Assembly: GCA_024752435.1 (NCBI GenBank)
Contig: CP103028.1
Coordinates: forward strand, 248,001 to 312,000
Origin: Allantophomopsis cytisporea
Lineage: Eukaryota > Ascomycota > Leotiomycetes > Phacidiales > Phacidiaceae
Length of the DNA stretch: 64,000 bases
Direction: 5' to 3'
The translations under genes were made by a program, and so were the position numbers. The notes below the pieces were generated by a model. It did no database searches. It saw nothing but the letters and a program-made list of their open reading frames with translations, and was not told the DNA's origin. Below, piece by piece: positions 1 to 12,610 of this stretch (its first letter is position 1; each line of letters opens with the position of its first letter).

Positions 1-1351
1 CAACCAAAGACGATGTTCGGGCTCACGAACGCCGCCATTACGGCGGGCCAACCAGAGCGTGATACGATCTCCAATGACACCAGAGTAAAAGCTACCGGCA
101 GCAACGCCCAATAAAGGACTGAAGTAGGACAGACCGACCATTGAGGAGGCAAAGTTGTAGGGCGCTGAACCCAGGATCAAGGAGGTGGTGCCGTTGAGTA
201 CATTGAACCAGATTAGGTTGCTACCGTAGGAAAAGCCAGCATAGACAACAACGGGGAAGGAGAAGAAAATAAGAGGGCGTAGCATTAGGCGGAATAGGTG
301 GAAGTCGCGCTTTTTGTCGAGGAGAGCAAGTTTTTGAAGGTAGGTTTTTGGTTGGTAGGTTATTTGGCCTACGGTGGTATCTGGGACTGGTAGGTTGTTA
401 GATATCAATTTTGAAGATTTTCAACAATTGGTAAAACCTACTTGTAGAAGATGCTAGCTCAGCTGGTTTCTCCGGGCTTGAAACAGCAGCCTTCTCAGGA
501 TCCGCGGTCTCTTGAGGAGTAGCTACACCAGAATTGTCCTCTGAAAACATCATCTCTTGCGGCAAGCGATCGAAATTAGTTTCCTCCATGAAGAAGAAAC
601 ACCATATAAAGCCAATAGCTAGGAAGATAGCACACCAGTACATAACCCACTGCCATCCTTGGCCATCATTAATGAACCCCGCAAACACTGGCGCAAGGAA
701 GTTGCTTCCAGCCAACATGAAAGCGTAAAGACCCATATACGTTCCCCTCTCATGCGTATAATAAATATCCGTAATCGAGATCTCGCACAGCGATTCAATC
801 GGCGCGCCTACAAAGCCCTGCAAGATCTTGCTGCCAATCCATTGTCCATTCGTAGTAGCGTGCGGCACCCAGATCATAATGCCCAACGTCGCGATCATGG
901 AGAACAGATAGACAGGTCGCTTGCCGTATTGCAGCGCCATAGGCTGCCAGAATAGACAGCCCCATCCGAAGGCCAGAAACATGTATCCCGTGCCCGCGTT
1001 CAAGTCCGACAATGTTAAGCCCGTATCGTCAGCTATGGGCTCCAAGACACTGTAGATTGCTGCGCTGGCAATGCCGACCATCAGTGTGTACATTGATAGC
1101 GAGATTGTGGAGAGGAGCTTGCGCCGAGGTGACCTGAGATTGTCAGTAAAGCACTGATGAATAGGGAAGAAATTAATGTACCAATTGAGTGGATCATCTG
1201 GATCAGCTGAGGGCGTTGGGACAAGCACGACGTCGTGTACATGAGAACCTGATGCATGCTTTGCTCTCATGGTGCCTTCCAGATCGACCAAATGCACAGT
1301 TCCTGGCACCACTGTGGTGTCCAGGTGTCCATGATGTTCCTGAGCGTCCAT
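1..1351 (-). CDS. MFS transporter, Hol1-like DHA1 type (C-terminus cut by window edge)
   Basis: Membrane transporter of the major facilitator superfamily; substrate not predictable. I join 1182-1351, 442-1133 and 1-386, with introns 1134-1181 (48 bp) and 387-441 (55 bp). The first splice restores the family signature DPLNWSPRRK just before the first membrane helix. The N-terminus has the motif GTVHLVDLEGTM and is cytosolic. Several hydrophobic helices follow, with a loop holding YGKRPVYL (the MFS motif-A region), then a polar central loop after FFMEETNFDR, and the next helices begin in the last visible exon (LMLRPLIFFSFPVVVYAGF). I start at 1351 because the homologous part begins at MDAQEHH; an in-frame upstream ATG at 1435 is less likely. 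The rest of the gene lies left of position 1. Confidence 0.85.
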
Positions 1352-3816
1352 GGTGTTCAGTATCGTCGAAGTAGTTGGCCGCGATGAAGCCACAAAGCAA
1401 TTGTGAAAAGAGAAGGTTGACCTGCAACAATACAATGATATCTAGGAGTGCTGAAGGGGGGGTTGATTGATGACGATGATGAGGACGTTGCACAGAATGC
1501 GGGCAGCCTGGTAATAAGAGTGCACATGCATAATACATCCTCAGCTCAATGGGCACCATCATCCTATGATTGACAATGTTGGGATTCTGCATGTTGTTGG
1601 TATATTTCTGCTTCCTCTGATAGGACAACCCGGCAGGGGACCGATTATGTTGCAGTTTATAAGAGAGATAAGGTGGAGCATCGAGTCGATAAGGATCCTT
1701 ATCACGATTGAGGTCGTTGATCTACGGTACCTTTGCTGCTCTGGGCATGTTTAGGCGTGCTAGTACGAGCGCGGCGTGTTCAGGCGTCGAACGGCTCTTA
1801 TCCGTATATATGGCTTCTTTCTTTCCCTGCGATAAAAGGCAATTGTAATAGAGGAAGAAGTGCAGCGTCAGAGAAGTATCAATAGATGCAGTTGATTATG
1901 GTGGATATGTATTCAGGTTATAACTACATCTTCCTTATCCTGAGCTTTGGTCGAGTCTGTTGACGCTCCTCATTTGACTTGTCTCGATTGACCTCTTCAA
2001 CTTCCAAGATTTTCCGAGCTTCTTCATCCTTTTTCGCATTGCATATACTAAATGAATATGTTTCACATAATAATACATCATGACTACTTACATCGGCATA
2101 CAAGCACCTTTGCCATCATTTAGCACAGTATATCGATGATATCTCAGGTGTTTCCATCTCCGAACAAATATCGTATATCTATGTATTAAATATGATTTAT
2201 ACATTAGTATGCTGTCGTAACTTAGTTGCAGCAGGCCATTCCCTCTACGAAGAAGAGAATAGCATAATCATATTCTGATCTATCACATACTTGGTCTTTT
2301 CTTTCGCTCCTGTGAAACGAACCACAATACCGTTCACTATTGAATCTGTAGGTTGATCAGACTTGATCAGGGATGGTCATAGCTAAGGTAAATAGAATGT
2401 GACTTTGCATGGCATTTCGATAGATGAGGGTATAATAATAGTGCAAAGTAATGCTATATAGGAGTGAGACTCTTACACTTATGAAAGTCATATCACTATA
2501 GAAGCAAAATCTAAATATGACTAAGGAGTAGTTAAATGATAATTCATGTTGTATCTATATTGTAATTAGGTTTCATCGACATTTGTTAGGAATGTGTGTA
2601 TACCTTCAGAAAACCCCGACTGGGAATAAATCAATACAAAATAACTCGACTTTAAAAGTTGAGGACATGATCATTTATGAACCCAAAGCTATCCTGTCCA
2701 TGATATGATCCACCTACATACACTTCGAAATCTGGAACTTAATGAATTGCGGGGGTGTAGTTTTCTTGAAAATAATCAGGACTTCGAGTCATGGAAACCG
2801 CTTAGGATGAAATGAAGATCCACTTATCCTCAATTTTCAGAATTTTGAGCAACCGACTCCTCGGCATAATATTGGCTTGAATACTATAACAAGACCGCAT
2901 CTAGAAGAGATTGTATACCACAGAATGTGCCAACGAGGAAGAAGTAAAACGTTTACTGTTCCGAGATGACGAATTCAAGGAAGGGGCTGAGCCTGCTAAC
3001 TTTAAGTCTAAATAGAAGAAGTGCTATGCTTTAATACGCCACAGACGCATTACTCACAAGTGCTGAAACGACATATCCACGATGCGTAGTGAGCGAGTCG
3101 TGATACTAAAGTCGCATAAAGACATATTTAGTTGAAATTCGGAGTACAACCCAGGATAGATGGAAAAATCATCATCTTTAAAATAATGAAGCACAGAAAG
3201 GCTTTGCTTCAACTTTGACTCACGCTATATACGATCACAGGAAATTTTATCGGAGAGTTGTCAGCCCTTCACTTGACGTATGCATTCCTTCACCTAAACA
3301 GTGAACTACTGTGTATCTCTATAGAGCATATAACCGACTAGCAGGTGGCATGGTGTTACAAAGTCTTAAATGCAGGTGATACCATATCCGCGTCATGATA
3401 CAGCATGGCAGTGCAAGAATCCTGAGGGTCGTCATTTATGAGGTACAAATGATGGAGGATAGCACCGTTCAGTATTGTTCTCCGTACTGCCAGGCATCAT
3501 TCAATAGAGGTCAAGCTTTGTCATATTCATGTCCTGTCTGTACTTTGAAAAAGATCGGATGAGGTACTACGCAACGAAGCTGCGATCGGCACTGGGGACG
3601 GAACAATGCAATGTCATGCGATGCACGATGTTTTGAGATGCATATTAATGCGTCGACATTGAGTGGTATTGTGATACTCAGCGTAACAACAATGAATATC
3701 TCGATAAGGTGTGGTGTGCGCATCTTAGTAGCCGACAAAAGTGTTCTTCGCAGTATCAAAATCAACCTCGGTAACAGACTTGGCATCGTTTGGATGACAG
3801 CTTTGAACATGGCCTC

Positions 3817-3851
3817 CATTGTTCATTGTTCATTGTTCATTGTTCATTGTT
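3817..3851. repeat. Tandem repeat (CATTGTT)5
   Basis: Five exact head-to-tail copies of a 7-bp unit, followed by caatg. A simple repeat in non-coding DNA. Confidence 0.95.
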
Positions 3852-4102
3852 CAATGCATCGAATTGCACTCTTTGCAGGGAAATGCCTCATGGAAGATTG
3901 GATGAACACAAGCTTCCGTGTCACAGACCACAGAGTGTAAATCTGCACGGGCCCGTATTACACCATACAACCTTGTGATTTCGTGTTCTGGACAATCAAC
4001 GAAGTATGTATATGAAGGAAAGCCCTGACAACTCGGACAAGGACCGATACTTCCTAGTGAGAGTAGACCTGAACAGCCTATAACGCCGGTCACATCGTGC
4101 AC
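3851..4102 (-). CDS. Possible small Cys-rich frame, or remnant of a zinc-binding domain
   Basis: An 83-codon open frame with eight cysteines arranged as CPSC, DCPEH, CDTEAC and PCKEC, spaced like a small zinc-binding domain. I do not recognise the family. Its stop codon overlaps the edge of the (CATTGTT)5 repeat, so the frame may have been truncated there. No convincing splice sites or upstream exon were found. It could equally be a chance frame in a long spacer. The only support is the unusual cysteine content and spacing. Confidence 0.2.
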   Translation of the reverse strand: MHDVTGVIGCSGLLSLGSIGPCPSCQGFPSYTYFVDCPEHEITRLYGVIRARADLHSVVCDTEACVHPIFHEAFPCKECNSMH

Positions 4103-5212
4103 TTGTTGGCGAGTCTTTACTGGTACAACGCTGGGCGAAACGAAAGTATCGAGGTGTTCCGAGGCCCAGCGACGTTTTCATATCAAATATGAGCTCTAGC
4201 ATGGTGAATGGAATTCCATTCGCGAGTCCACGTAATGGTACAAGTGAGTGGAAGTACGCATATCCTAATATCACGGATGAAGGCGTGTGAGCCTATATCC
4301 CCCCGGCGCACTTCAAGCGAACTCCATCTCCATCCTCTCACCTCCCCTTTGGAGCAGGTCAACCAAGACTTTAAGAGCGGGACTGTCTTTCATCTTAATA
4401 TCCATTTTCCTAACTCCACGAGCTACCACGATTGAAGCGAGCAAGAAAATGTATGACAGATCCAGGGAATCTCATAGGTGCTGGGTGTATCCAACTACAC
4501 AATTCCTCCACCTATGTCCTTCCGTCCTTTAGAAACTCATATCCATCTACATAGCGATCTACTCGAAGTCAGTATAGTGGAGGTGTCATGACGGGCATAG
4601 CGCCAGATATAGTTGTCCCCTCAAGCCTCATCCGCGTCTGACGCGGCCTGTCCAACGGTCCCTTAATCCTCTCGCACAGACAGACTTCTCAGTATGCAAT
4701 TCTTCTCAGCGCACACAGAAAACGTTACTATGCGTTATGGACATTTCCGTCCGTGCCCACCGGCCACGTTTTGAAGTTATACGCCGCCGACGCTATACTG
4801 AGACATCTGGATATGCTAAGACTATGGGGCCGCCTGTGTGACATGCATTCATCGCCTGCTACCCCAGCATGCGGGTCCCACGATGATACCCTGGACCTCC
4901 GAGGTCTTTGCCATTGACCAATTGGATTGGCGGAAATAGCTGGAAGCGAGACAAGAGCTTCCAGAATTTCGGATTTCCTGGATTCTGATGAGAATTGGCC
5001 TGGCTTGGTTGTTATGAATTTCTACCCATGGTGCTCTGCTCAAGGGCCCTTCGCTGTTAAGGGGATTTCTGCTTAAGTATAAGTATAAAGCTCTGATATT
5101 ATTTCCTCATTTTCCTCATTGTTCCTCTTTCGCAATCATCTCTCGAAGATTGTTCCTTGTGCAGTATCCTAGTCAAGTCGCTCCTTCTTGTCACTCCCGA
5201 GCCATTCTCAGG

Positions 5213-5820
5213 ATGAAGACCATTATCCTCGCTGTCGTCCTTTCTATGACGACCTCTGCCCTTGCCTCCGTCACCTGCGTCACTGTTGGCGCCAGCGCAA
5301 CAGCTACATGGGTCAATGCTGCCGAGGAAACCTGTACATTCGTGGGCGTCGTTGGTAGTAACTACGGTGACACAACATACGATGGAACTGTTAGCGGAGA
5401 GTAGGTGACCTCCGAATAGTTGATCCTCCAATTTCCTAGACCGGATGCCCAAGCCGGTCCTTGGAATTGATACATGGATTTATATAATAAACAGAAACTA
5501 ACGCCCCTCAAGCTACTCCTGCAATGGCCGCTGTGGTGCAGGCTGCACTGGTACCGCGCTGGGTGATTATTAGTAAGCTCCCCGATTCCATTTCCTTATC
5601 TTTCGGACATGACTGACCTCTCTACAGCACCCAAGATTGCTTCTCTCATGACTTGTGCTCGTACTTCAATGATGCGTCGGGTGGTGCGAGCGATGACAAC
5701 TGCGGTGCTGCGTATAAGGCTGCTGAGGACGACTATTTGCTCGGCGGTGTAGATGGATGCTCGCAAACGAACCCGAGTGATGATGCGGCTGCGCCGGATA
5801 CCACACCGACTTGTAGCTAG
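5213..5820 (+). CDS. Small secreted Cys-rich protein with CxxHDxC (PLA2-like) motif
   Basis: Three exons, 5213-5400, 5513-5572 and 5628-5820, give 146 residues. Residues 1-18 (MKTIILAVVLSMTTSALA) are a clear signal peptide, so the protein should be secreted. The mature part has CNGRCGAGC (66-74) and DCFSHDLC (86-93), then SYFNDASGGASDDNCG. This is a recurring small fungal secreted family. The Cys-x-x-His-Asp-x-Cys arrangement resembles the calcium-dependent phospholipase A2 active site, but the calcium-binding loop is not obvious, so enzyme activity is only a hypothesis. Both introns have GT..AG ends; the first has an ACTAAC branch site near 5498. Both splices keep the reading frame and the conserved cysteine blocks lie across the junctions. 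Confidence 0.85.
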
Positions 5821-6662
5821 ATTTAAGGACAATGTGGGGAGAGGAAGAGATATTGTTAGATAGAGAGGGGAGATGTCCCAAGAAAATCTATGATAATGAT
5901 TGATAATGATGATTGTGGGTGATCTTTGATTGTGATGTAAGTGACGATATTGGACGCTATGTATTTGTTTGGGCAGGAGCTCTGCTCCTTGTGGATAATT
6001 ATCTCGTTATCTGAGTAGCCTATAGCAGAGCCACTGACATGAAGCTTGAGGGCATCTCAAGTGTTGATCAACGCGAGGCTTAGATGCCAGCATTTTCTGA
6101 AAGTTTCAGTCTCATGTGAGCTCACCGGTCTCACTGGTATCTTCTATTGATGCGTCACCGAGTTGTGGAAGAACACTATACTTACAAATAAAAAGGGTGC
6201 AGTGTTAAGTCAAGGTCGATATCAAGCACATGATAGCTCACTGAGACTCCTTACGGGGCGGAACTTCAGCGTTCTTTGCACATATCTGCTTTTACTGTCT
6301 ACCTTTACTAACAATCTTCTTATCTTTATTCTCTACCTTGTCAACGTTCGCTCTGAGCTCACAAATAACAATGAGTTCGTTGATGGTAATGATAGGATTT
6401 GGGTCTAGCTAGCTCTATTTGTAAGTCATAGATAGTAAGTCTAGATTTGATGCAACATCGAATTATTTTGGAGAATATCTGGGGCATTCGGTATCACATA
6501 TTTATTCACATGTTTCTGTGTTCACAGGAAATGAGGTATGACTTCAACATCAAGTGAGTTGCCCATCAGAAAATGCTTTATCTTTAATTCTTGAAGAGTA
6601 AATACTTTCAAAGCAAAACTGTTTCCTCCGCCCTCAAATTGCCTTCCAGAAGTCCAGAAGTT
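5821..6662. other. Spacer between convergent genes
   Basis: The 3' flanks of the secreted-protein gene and the oppositely oriented oxygenase-like gene. No ORF with family features and no RNA gene seen. Confidence 0.5.
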
Positions 6663-8584
6663 TCAAGTGCAGAGCTGAGATTGGAGAAGATTGGATGAAG
6701 CCCTCATTCGATTCCAAGAAGGAATGAGACTCTCCCGTTGATCAACCCTCTTTCGCTTGTTGCTGTTCGAGTTTTGCTTGATTGCTAATTCCTTGATCGT
6801 GGATCTTTCGTCGAAAGATGGGATTTTGAAGACTATAGCTAGGTAGCTACCGACCCACTTGACATCCTTTTCGCTCTGTGGTTTCTTTGAGCTCGAGTGT
6901 TTCTCAAGGTAACTGAATATGGAAACTTCGTATATAGGACGGTTCAGCCAGTACACGTCAGAGTACTCATTGGTCCAGCCACGGTCTTTGATTAGCTAGG
7001 AAAGATTAGCTTATAAGAACATTAAAAAGAAACAATGATCTTACTTCTGCCAAAGATGATTCTTGGCCATCAGAACCTAGGATAGATCCAATGTGCTTCT
7101 CTTGTATGTTATAAGTACTTCCCATTCGTTCAAAAACCTTTCCAACGCTATCTTTGGCATCTTTACAAGCATGGCATGGTGTTTCTTTGCACATTTCTAC
7201 ATTCTTAACGCAATTCTCCTCTAGATCAGCAAGGACGAATTGCATACCGTCAAAATCTCCCGATTGCAATCCTAGAGCTGTGAAAACCGAATAAATCGCA
7301 TAGTCAACTCCTCTCAGATGATTAGGAAATCGATTGAACTCAATATTGCCGTTGACATGATCGTAGTCATGAGCACAAAAGAAGCCAACAGTACCACCTT
7401 TTCTACATGTCAGCTAAAAACTCCGGTAATGACTTTTTGCAAGAAAAAATGAAAAGACTAGAGCTGAATTGCCATTACGTACCATCCTTTAGGCATTCTG
7501 GATCTTGGAATGTCTCTTTTACTACCTCATAGAGTGGAAATCTTTCTGGTCTTGAGAGATCATCCACGTGTGGGAGCGGGGCCAGCCCGCCACATGTGAC
7601 ATTCAGTCGATAGGTAAGTACTATTTTGAAACCACTCTCGACATTCTTCACCTTACTTTGAGTATTCTTAGTGAATGCTACCCATTGAATATTGTTAGCA
7701 GCTGCTCTGCTCCAGTCTACAATATTTGACTGTCCTTGGTATGTCTGTTCTATTTGGCCACCTGCAGATGTTAGCTCAGTAGGTCATCATGAGGATTGAG
7801 AGAATACCTTTATGTGAATATGGAAGGCAGACTGCTAGATATCCAAGCTCTATTAGAGTAGAGGGATCGTGGATCTCCTCGGCGACGTCGACACCATTAG
7901 GCATCGGCTCATATACCTATACTTTCAATCAACGTTGTTTTAGTCAAGAGCTTGTACCTTACTAACATTTAGTCCAATCAGTTAAGCTTCGAGACCTACT
8001 TGATGTGCATCCAAAGAGCCCTCATTTATGGTCTCATCTCCAAATGTAGGAAGCAAGGTGCGCTGAATGACATTCAAGATTCCGTACTCAGCAGGATGAA
8101 AGTCCACACAGATCTGGCTTGCTGGGATGTGGATTGGGTGTATGGTCAATTTTGATTTCTGGTCCACAACTGAAGATTCGTATCGACTTTCCAATTGGTC
8201 ACTGAGGAACTTGGTGAGCATATGCACTGAACGAGTGCTATGCTGCGGAAGGGTTCTACGAGGTGGAAGCTCTATCTTGAAGCTCGGAACTTCGCCAGTA
8301 ACATCTGTTCGCAGAACAACTGGACGACCAGAAATGCAGGAAGCATTAACCCCGTTACTCTGGTAATCGGCTTTCTGACTTGGAATCAGGATTCTGCCTC
8401 CACAAGAGAAGTTGGCGGCGGCGCTACGGGGTGAGGTCATCTGAACAAGGTGATCTAACCGCTGAGCCTGGAGTGTGGAGTATTGGAAATTGTTGATATT
8501 CTGTGGATTTCGTCGGGCTGCCCATTCGTCGCGCCAGACATTCTCCATGTTGCTATCCTCCGGGATCTTCCATTCAAATTCCAT
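6663..8584 (-). CDS. 2OG-Fe(II) oxygenase-like protein, probably without catalytic ligands
   Basis: Exons 8000-8584, 7808-7916, 7483-7761, 7045-7397 and 6663-6995 give 552 residues. The middle part aligns by eye with fungal prolyl-4-hydroxylase-like Fe(II)/2-oxoglutarate proteins: LGYLAVCLPYSHKGGQIE, then DWSRAAANNIQWVAF, then GFKIVLTYRL, and later GTVGFFCAHDYDH. In active relatives as I remember them, the segment after WxAFY carries a distal iron-binding His (CEHEV) and then GxR for 2-oxoglutarate. Here these are NTQSKV (Ser267) and GFK (Lys277). The proximal HxD is also not evident. I infer a non-catalytic paralogue or one with changed chemistry. The start at 8584 has a good context (A at -3, G at +4); an in-frame ATG at 8623 would add 13 residues, and a further 5' exon is possible. 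Confidence 0.7.
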
Positions 8585-10347
8585 CTTGAACACTAGCGGT
8601 GGTCGAATCCGATTCAGGTGCATAAGATGAGCTGGATGTCCGCGATGTGGATAATGTAATAATGGAGCACGTAGAGCCGGGTCCTTTCAAAAGTTTGTTG
8701 TTAATGTTGGAGACTTTGACATTGTTCACCGGGCAAATCGTTGACGATGTGCTGAACAATAGTCGATGAGAGGAAGGTAGGATTCCTTGATCTGAGAACC
8801 TGAAGTGGTTGATAGAGAAAAAAATTCAATGAGAGCACTTGAGGAGAAAGAAGGAAGATGGTTGTATGAGCTGAATCTATTACTTTACTATAATTCAATC
8901 GCAAGTGACGAGAGTGGTCAGGGAATCTGAAATAGCTGGTGAGTTTGTCGGTCCAGACTTTGTGAAAGTGAGAAAACAAAACTCACCCCATGAATTACTG
9001 ACGATAAGAAGTATTAGCTTGTATCTTGTTTAGCTTTGTACGGAAATCACTGAACATGGCTCGCTGATTTATTCCAAGGAGTTGATTATGCTTACACTAT
9101 AAGAGAGGGCAAAGACTTGAGAATTGGCAAGATAGAAGATTAGTATACTCCTTCTAGTACAGAATTTTTCTAACTTTCAGGTATTTAGTTTAGACAAGAT
9201 AAAACATGTTCCACATGATTATATTACAAGCAATGTTGTGAGTATCTTTAGCATCAAAGCCGATATGTCGCTTTGCCTGGTTGTTATTGTTGTGGATTTG
9301 TACTATGTTGCATATCATGGGGATTGAAATGCACCATCATACTACATCTTCTCAAGATTCACTTTGAAAGGCTTTGATGAAACAAGATTACACGATTCTT
9401 ATGCTCTGTCAATAGTCTACCTAGGTATAAAGCAAACTCCACCACTTAAAAAGTCTAGACACTAACTGCCATAGACTAACTCAGTTACCCAAATCTTTCC
9501 AACGCACTCTGAACTGAGTCGACCAAACATGGCCAGAGAGCTTGTAACGTGCTAGGAGGCAGACTCGTCAGACTTAAGTCTCCAAGCGACAATATGTGAC
9601 TTGTCTGGATAACTCTCGACCTTTTCGTTGCTCTGCCTGTACAAGGGTCCGGTAAGCTAGTCGTACTTAGACAGATGGGCGAGTGAATCGGCATCGCCCC
9701 CCTCCCTCCCCGTTTCCTGTCTTCGTGAGACCTAGATCAGTCTCCTCCACTCATCCGCAATGACTGAATAAATGTTGTTGAGTAAGGTATGTGGCACAGC
9801 GATAGCCAGTACTCCAATCGGAATCACCCTTCCGTTATACACTCTCTGAGTAACTCGATACGCTCGATAATCTCTGGAAGGTATACAGTGGCTTGTGATT
9901 CGACTGAGTCCTCGGATTTAGAGCTAGAATTCGTATTAACAAGAGTATGGAGGTAGCTTGGGGGATTTCTAGTTACCAACATCAGTTGATTGTGATGGTG
10001 ATGGTGAAATGAATGATGACGAGTCGATGAACAATGGTAACAAGTTGCGTGACAACGGGACGATTGCGCATGGCCAAATAGATAAAAATCGCATTCGAAC
10101 TTTGTACCGTATGTAGAGAGCGTATAACGATAAACGGGATGTTCATACAGAGATTCATGAATGATGAGTTATTGAGAAACAGTATATATGAATATGAAAA
10201 CGCGTTGGTGTTATTTCGAGTAGTTACGTCGAGAGATTGCCAGCCGAGCTTCTATGCAAAGTTTAGGGAGGTACGTATTTCAAATTCATTTACACTAGTA
10301 AATCTAATAGTACCATTCCCACCTATCTAAGGTAATCCTACAGAACT
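8585..10347. other. Spacer, no gene recognised
   Basis: About 1.8 kb. Short ORFs only, none with codon or motif support. It includes the promoter of the oxygenase-like gene at its left end. Confidence 0.5.
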
Positions 10348-11074
10348 CTACGAAACCGTATCGACAGCCTGCGTTGGCCGTACCATAATAACATGCGTAG
10401 TGGAACCATTTGCACCATGAGGTGTCCAATCCTTCTCGATAACCTCAACATCCTCGAATCCCAGCTTCCTGTACAACCCGGCCCCTTTCTCAGTTGCACC
10501 GAGAATGCTAGGCAATCCCGCTTCATCACACTTCCTCAGTCCCTCAGCAACCAGCGTCTCCCCAATTCCTCTCCTCTGATACTCCGGGCTTATAGCTATG
10601 ATGTCCAAAGCTTTTCTAAATGTAAGCGGCATTGCACACACAGATAACAAAACCAAAATTCTAGAAGTAGCACTCACTAGCGAAGGCCTTCCCATCCATA
10701 TGACGCTTGATGATAGCTTCCACTTTACCAAAGTAGTCCTCCATAAGTTCAGTATTAACTCCCGGCGGTATCGAGCTTTCCTTGTTAGGCTCTTCTTTAT
10801 GCTCTTCCTCAACTCGAGGTCGATAGAAAAAACTCCAGAATGCCGAGCCAACTGTCACTCCATCTGCTGTTACAGCCTTGACTAAATGTCTTGATGGTTT
10901 TTTGAAGCTCTTCTCAAAAGATGCCACTCGCCAAGCGATGAACTCTGGACTGCTGCGGTTGAAGCCAAAACAGGCGATGCTTGCCGGATCATTAGCGAAA
11001 GCTGCTGCTCCAATATGTGCTATGTCTTCAAAGTCTGCTGGAGTAACGGGCTGCAAAGTTACAGAGGTGCTCAT
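10348..11074 (-). CDS. GNAT-family N-acetyltransferase
   Basis: Acetyl-CoA-dependent acyltransferase of the GNAT fold; acceptor unknown. Exons 10678-11074 and 10348-10610 encode 219 residues; the intron 10611-10677 splices KAFA onto TLDIIAISPEY. The acetyl-CoA motif A is clear: SPEYQRRGIGETLVAEGL (Q/R-x-x-G-x-G/A). It is followed by the motif-B region ATEKGAGLYRKLGFEDVEV. The N-terminus (VTPADFEDIAHIGAAAFANDP) is typical of small fungal GNAT proteins that act on small molecules rather than histones. A nearer acceptor AG in the intron would break the frame, which fixes the splice choice. It lies on the same strand as UBC1 but 670 bp downstream of it, so co-transcription is unlikely. Confidence 0.9.
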
Positions 11075-11744
11075 TGTTGTGTTCGAGCTTAAAGACGTGA
11101 TTTAACAACGAAGAGGATGGTCTTGCTTCACTTGAAAATATACATGTATCCAGAGCATCCAACAATTTCAAGAAATATACACATGTCCCGCTCTTTATAG
11201 TTGAGTTATTGATATAGGATCTTTCGCTAACTGTAAGACCGGATAAATTAAGCTGTAAGACGTCGTCAGCGTGCAGCATATAGCTCACGTGATTCTATAA
11301 CACTTGCGATATTATGGCTCGCTGATCATTGTTATCGAGAGAGGCCCGAGACTAGAGTATCAATTGTATCGAAGACTATTATATTTCTTTTCTCGGCACG
11401 GAAATATCATCACTTTCAGACTTTCATTTGCAGGGAATACCAAACGTACTCGAGGGAATTTGTATTACAAAAAATTATCAACATAGCTGCTAGCAAAGAG
11501 ATATTCCCTGTAGGTAGACACACAGGTAGTTCTCTCATTAAAGTTTGCGTTAGATCTAAGCACAATCATTCAAAGTTCACCCCTAAAAGAGACTGTATCT
11601 GTCATCAATGTGCTAAATTCCAGACCTGGAACTCAAGTTACAAAACCATGCTGTACCGTACTCCGCTCCATCCATGCCCACTTGAAAGCCTATCGCAAAA
11701 TGCACCAAAACTCCAATAAAGCTTCCTCGAGCTTAAAATCGTCT
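11075..11744. other. Spacer between acetyltransferase and UBC1
   Basis: Holds the promoter of the acetyltransferase gene and the 3' end of UBC1. No further gene seen. Confidence 0.5.
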
Positions 11745-12610
11745 CTAACCTGGTCCCATCATAGAGTTCATGTCTTCTTCCGGATTCATACTCCCCTCTC
11801 CCAAGAGTCTTGCCGTAATTTCTGACATATGATGCTCTTGAAGCTCGAAATCTCGTCCGCCACACACTGGAACTTGGTAGAATTTGAAGGCTTCGACGAC
11901 TCGCTCGACTGTGAAACCCATACTAACGAAACGATCAATCAGATTATGATTATAGCCTTGATATCTGTATGAAGTCAGTTTTAACCTACACGAAAGGAAC
12001 ATGACTACATACTTCGCATTCTTTTCAGCCAGCTCTTGTGCCTTTGTCTTCTGAGGTTGAGAGGTTGGTTGTTGGCGGGAACTACTACTCTTGTTGGTCC
12101 TTGGTGCACCTGCGTACAGAACTGCCCATTCTCTCGCCTTTTCCTCAAATTCACGTGGGTGATTCATGAGCATGCCAGCTACTTCTGCGTCTTGTGGATC
12201 GGTTGGCTCAGGTGTGCTGAGAAGGGATTGGAGTGATAGAAGGGCGGATTTGATCGTGAGAACCGGTGACCAAGCTGTGCCAAGTGTATCAAGGCAAATA
12301 GCTCCCTGTAATAAAATTAGAATTTGATAAAAGCATTAGGTAGAAAAGTACTCACAGTCTGACTACTGATGTTAGGATGCCAGAGTTTTGTGGCGAACTT
12401 CATGACCGGAGGGCGAAAAGGGTATTCATTGGGAATGGTAATATTCACAAGATAAGTACCTCCTTCGTATGGTGTATCGGGAGGTCCTGGAAAGGACGCT
12501 CTCAGCTTTGTGATATCGCTACCGTCTGACTCGACAAAGATTTGTGAGTGCTTGTCCTTGTGAATATCGTCGATTTCTTTAGCTACACGGCGCAGGCGAT
12601 TAGATGCCAT
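11745..12610 (-). CDS. UBC1: Ubiquitin-conjugating enzyme E2 with C-terminal UBA domain
   Basis: E2 enzyme that carries ubiquitin as a thioester and builds chains with RING E3 ligases. The homologue is yeast Ubc1 / human UBE2K. Exons 12356-12610, 12013-12305 and 11745-11964 give 255 residues. The UBC fold runs from MASNRLRRVAKE through FPGPPDTPYEGGTY, the HPNISSQTGAICLD active-site loop with catalytic Cys89, and WSPVLTIKSALLSLQSLL. A polar linker rich in Ser/Gln joins it to a UBA domain (about 215-250: HNLIDRFVSMGFTVERVVEAFKF). The first intron lies inside the active-site loop just before the catalytic Cys. The gene is divergently arranged with proteasome ATPase RPT2. Confidence 0.97.

Larger units (their letters stand above)
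1352..5212. other. Long spacer between MFS and secreted-protein genes
   Basis: About 3.9 kb with no convincing gene. Its ORFs are short and lack family features, apart from the Cys-rich frame at 3851-4102. It holds the 7-bp tandem repeat at 3817-3851. A TATA-like stretch (tataagtataaag) lies near 5078-5092, about 125 bp before the next start codon. Confidence 0.5.

Noticed and set aside
9485..9694. 69-codon minus-strand frame
   Set aside because: No start context, no homology, no neighbouring exons.
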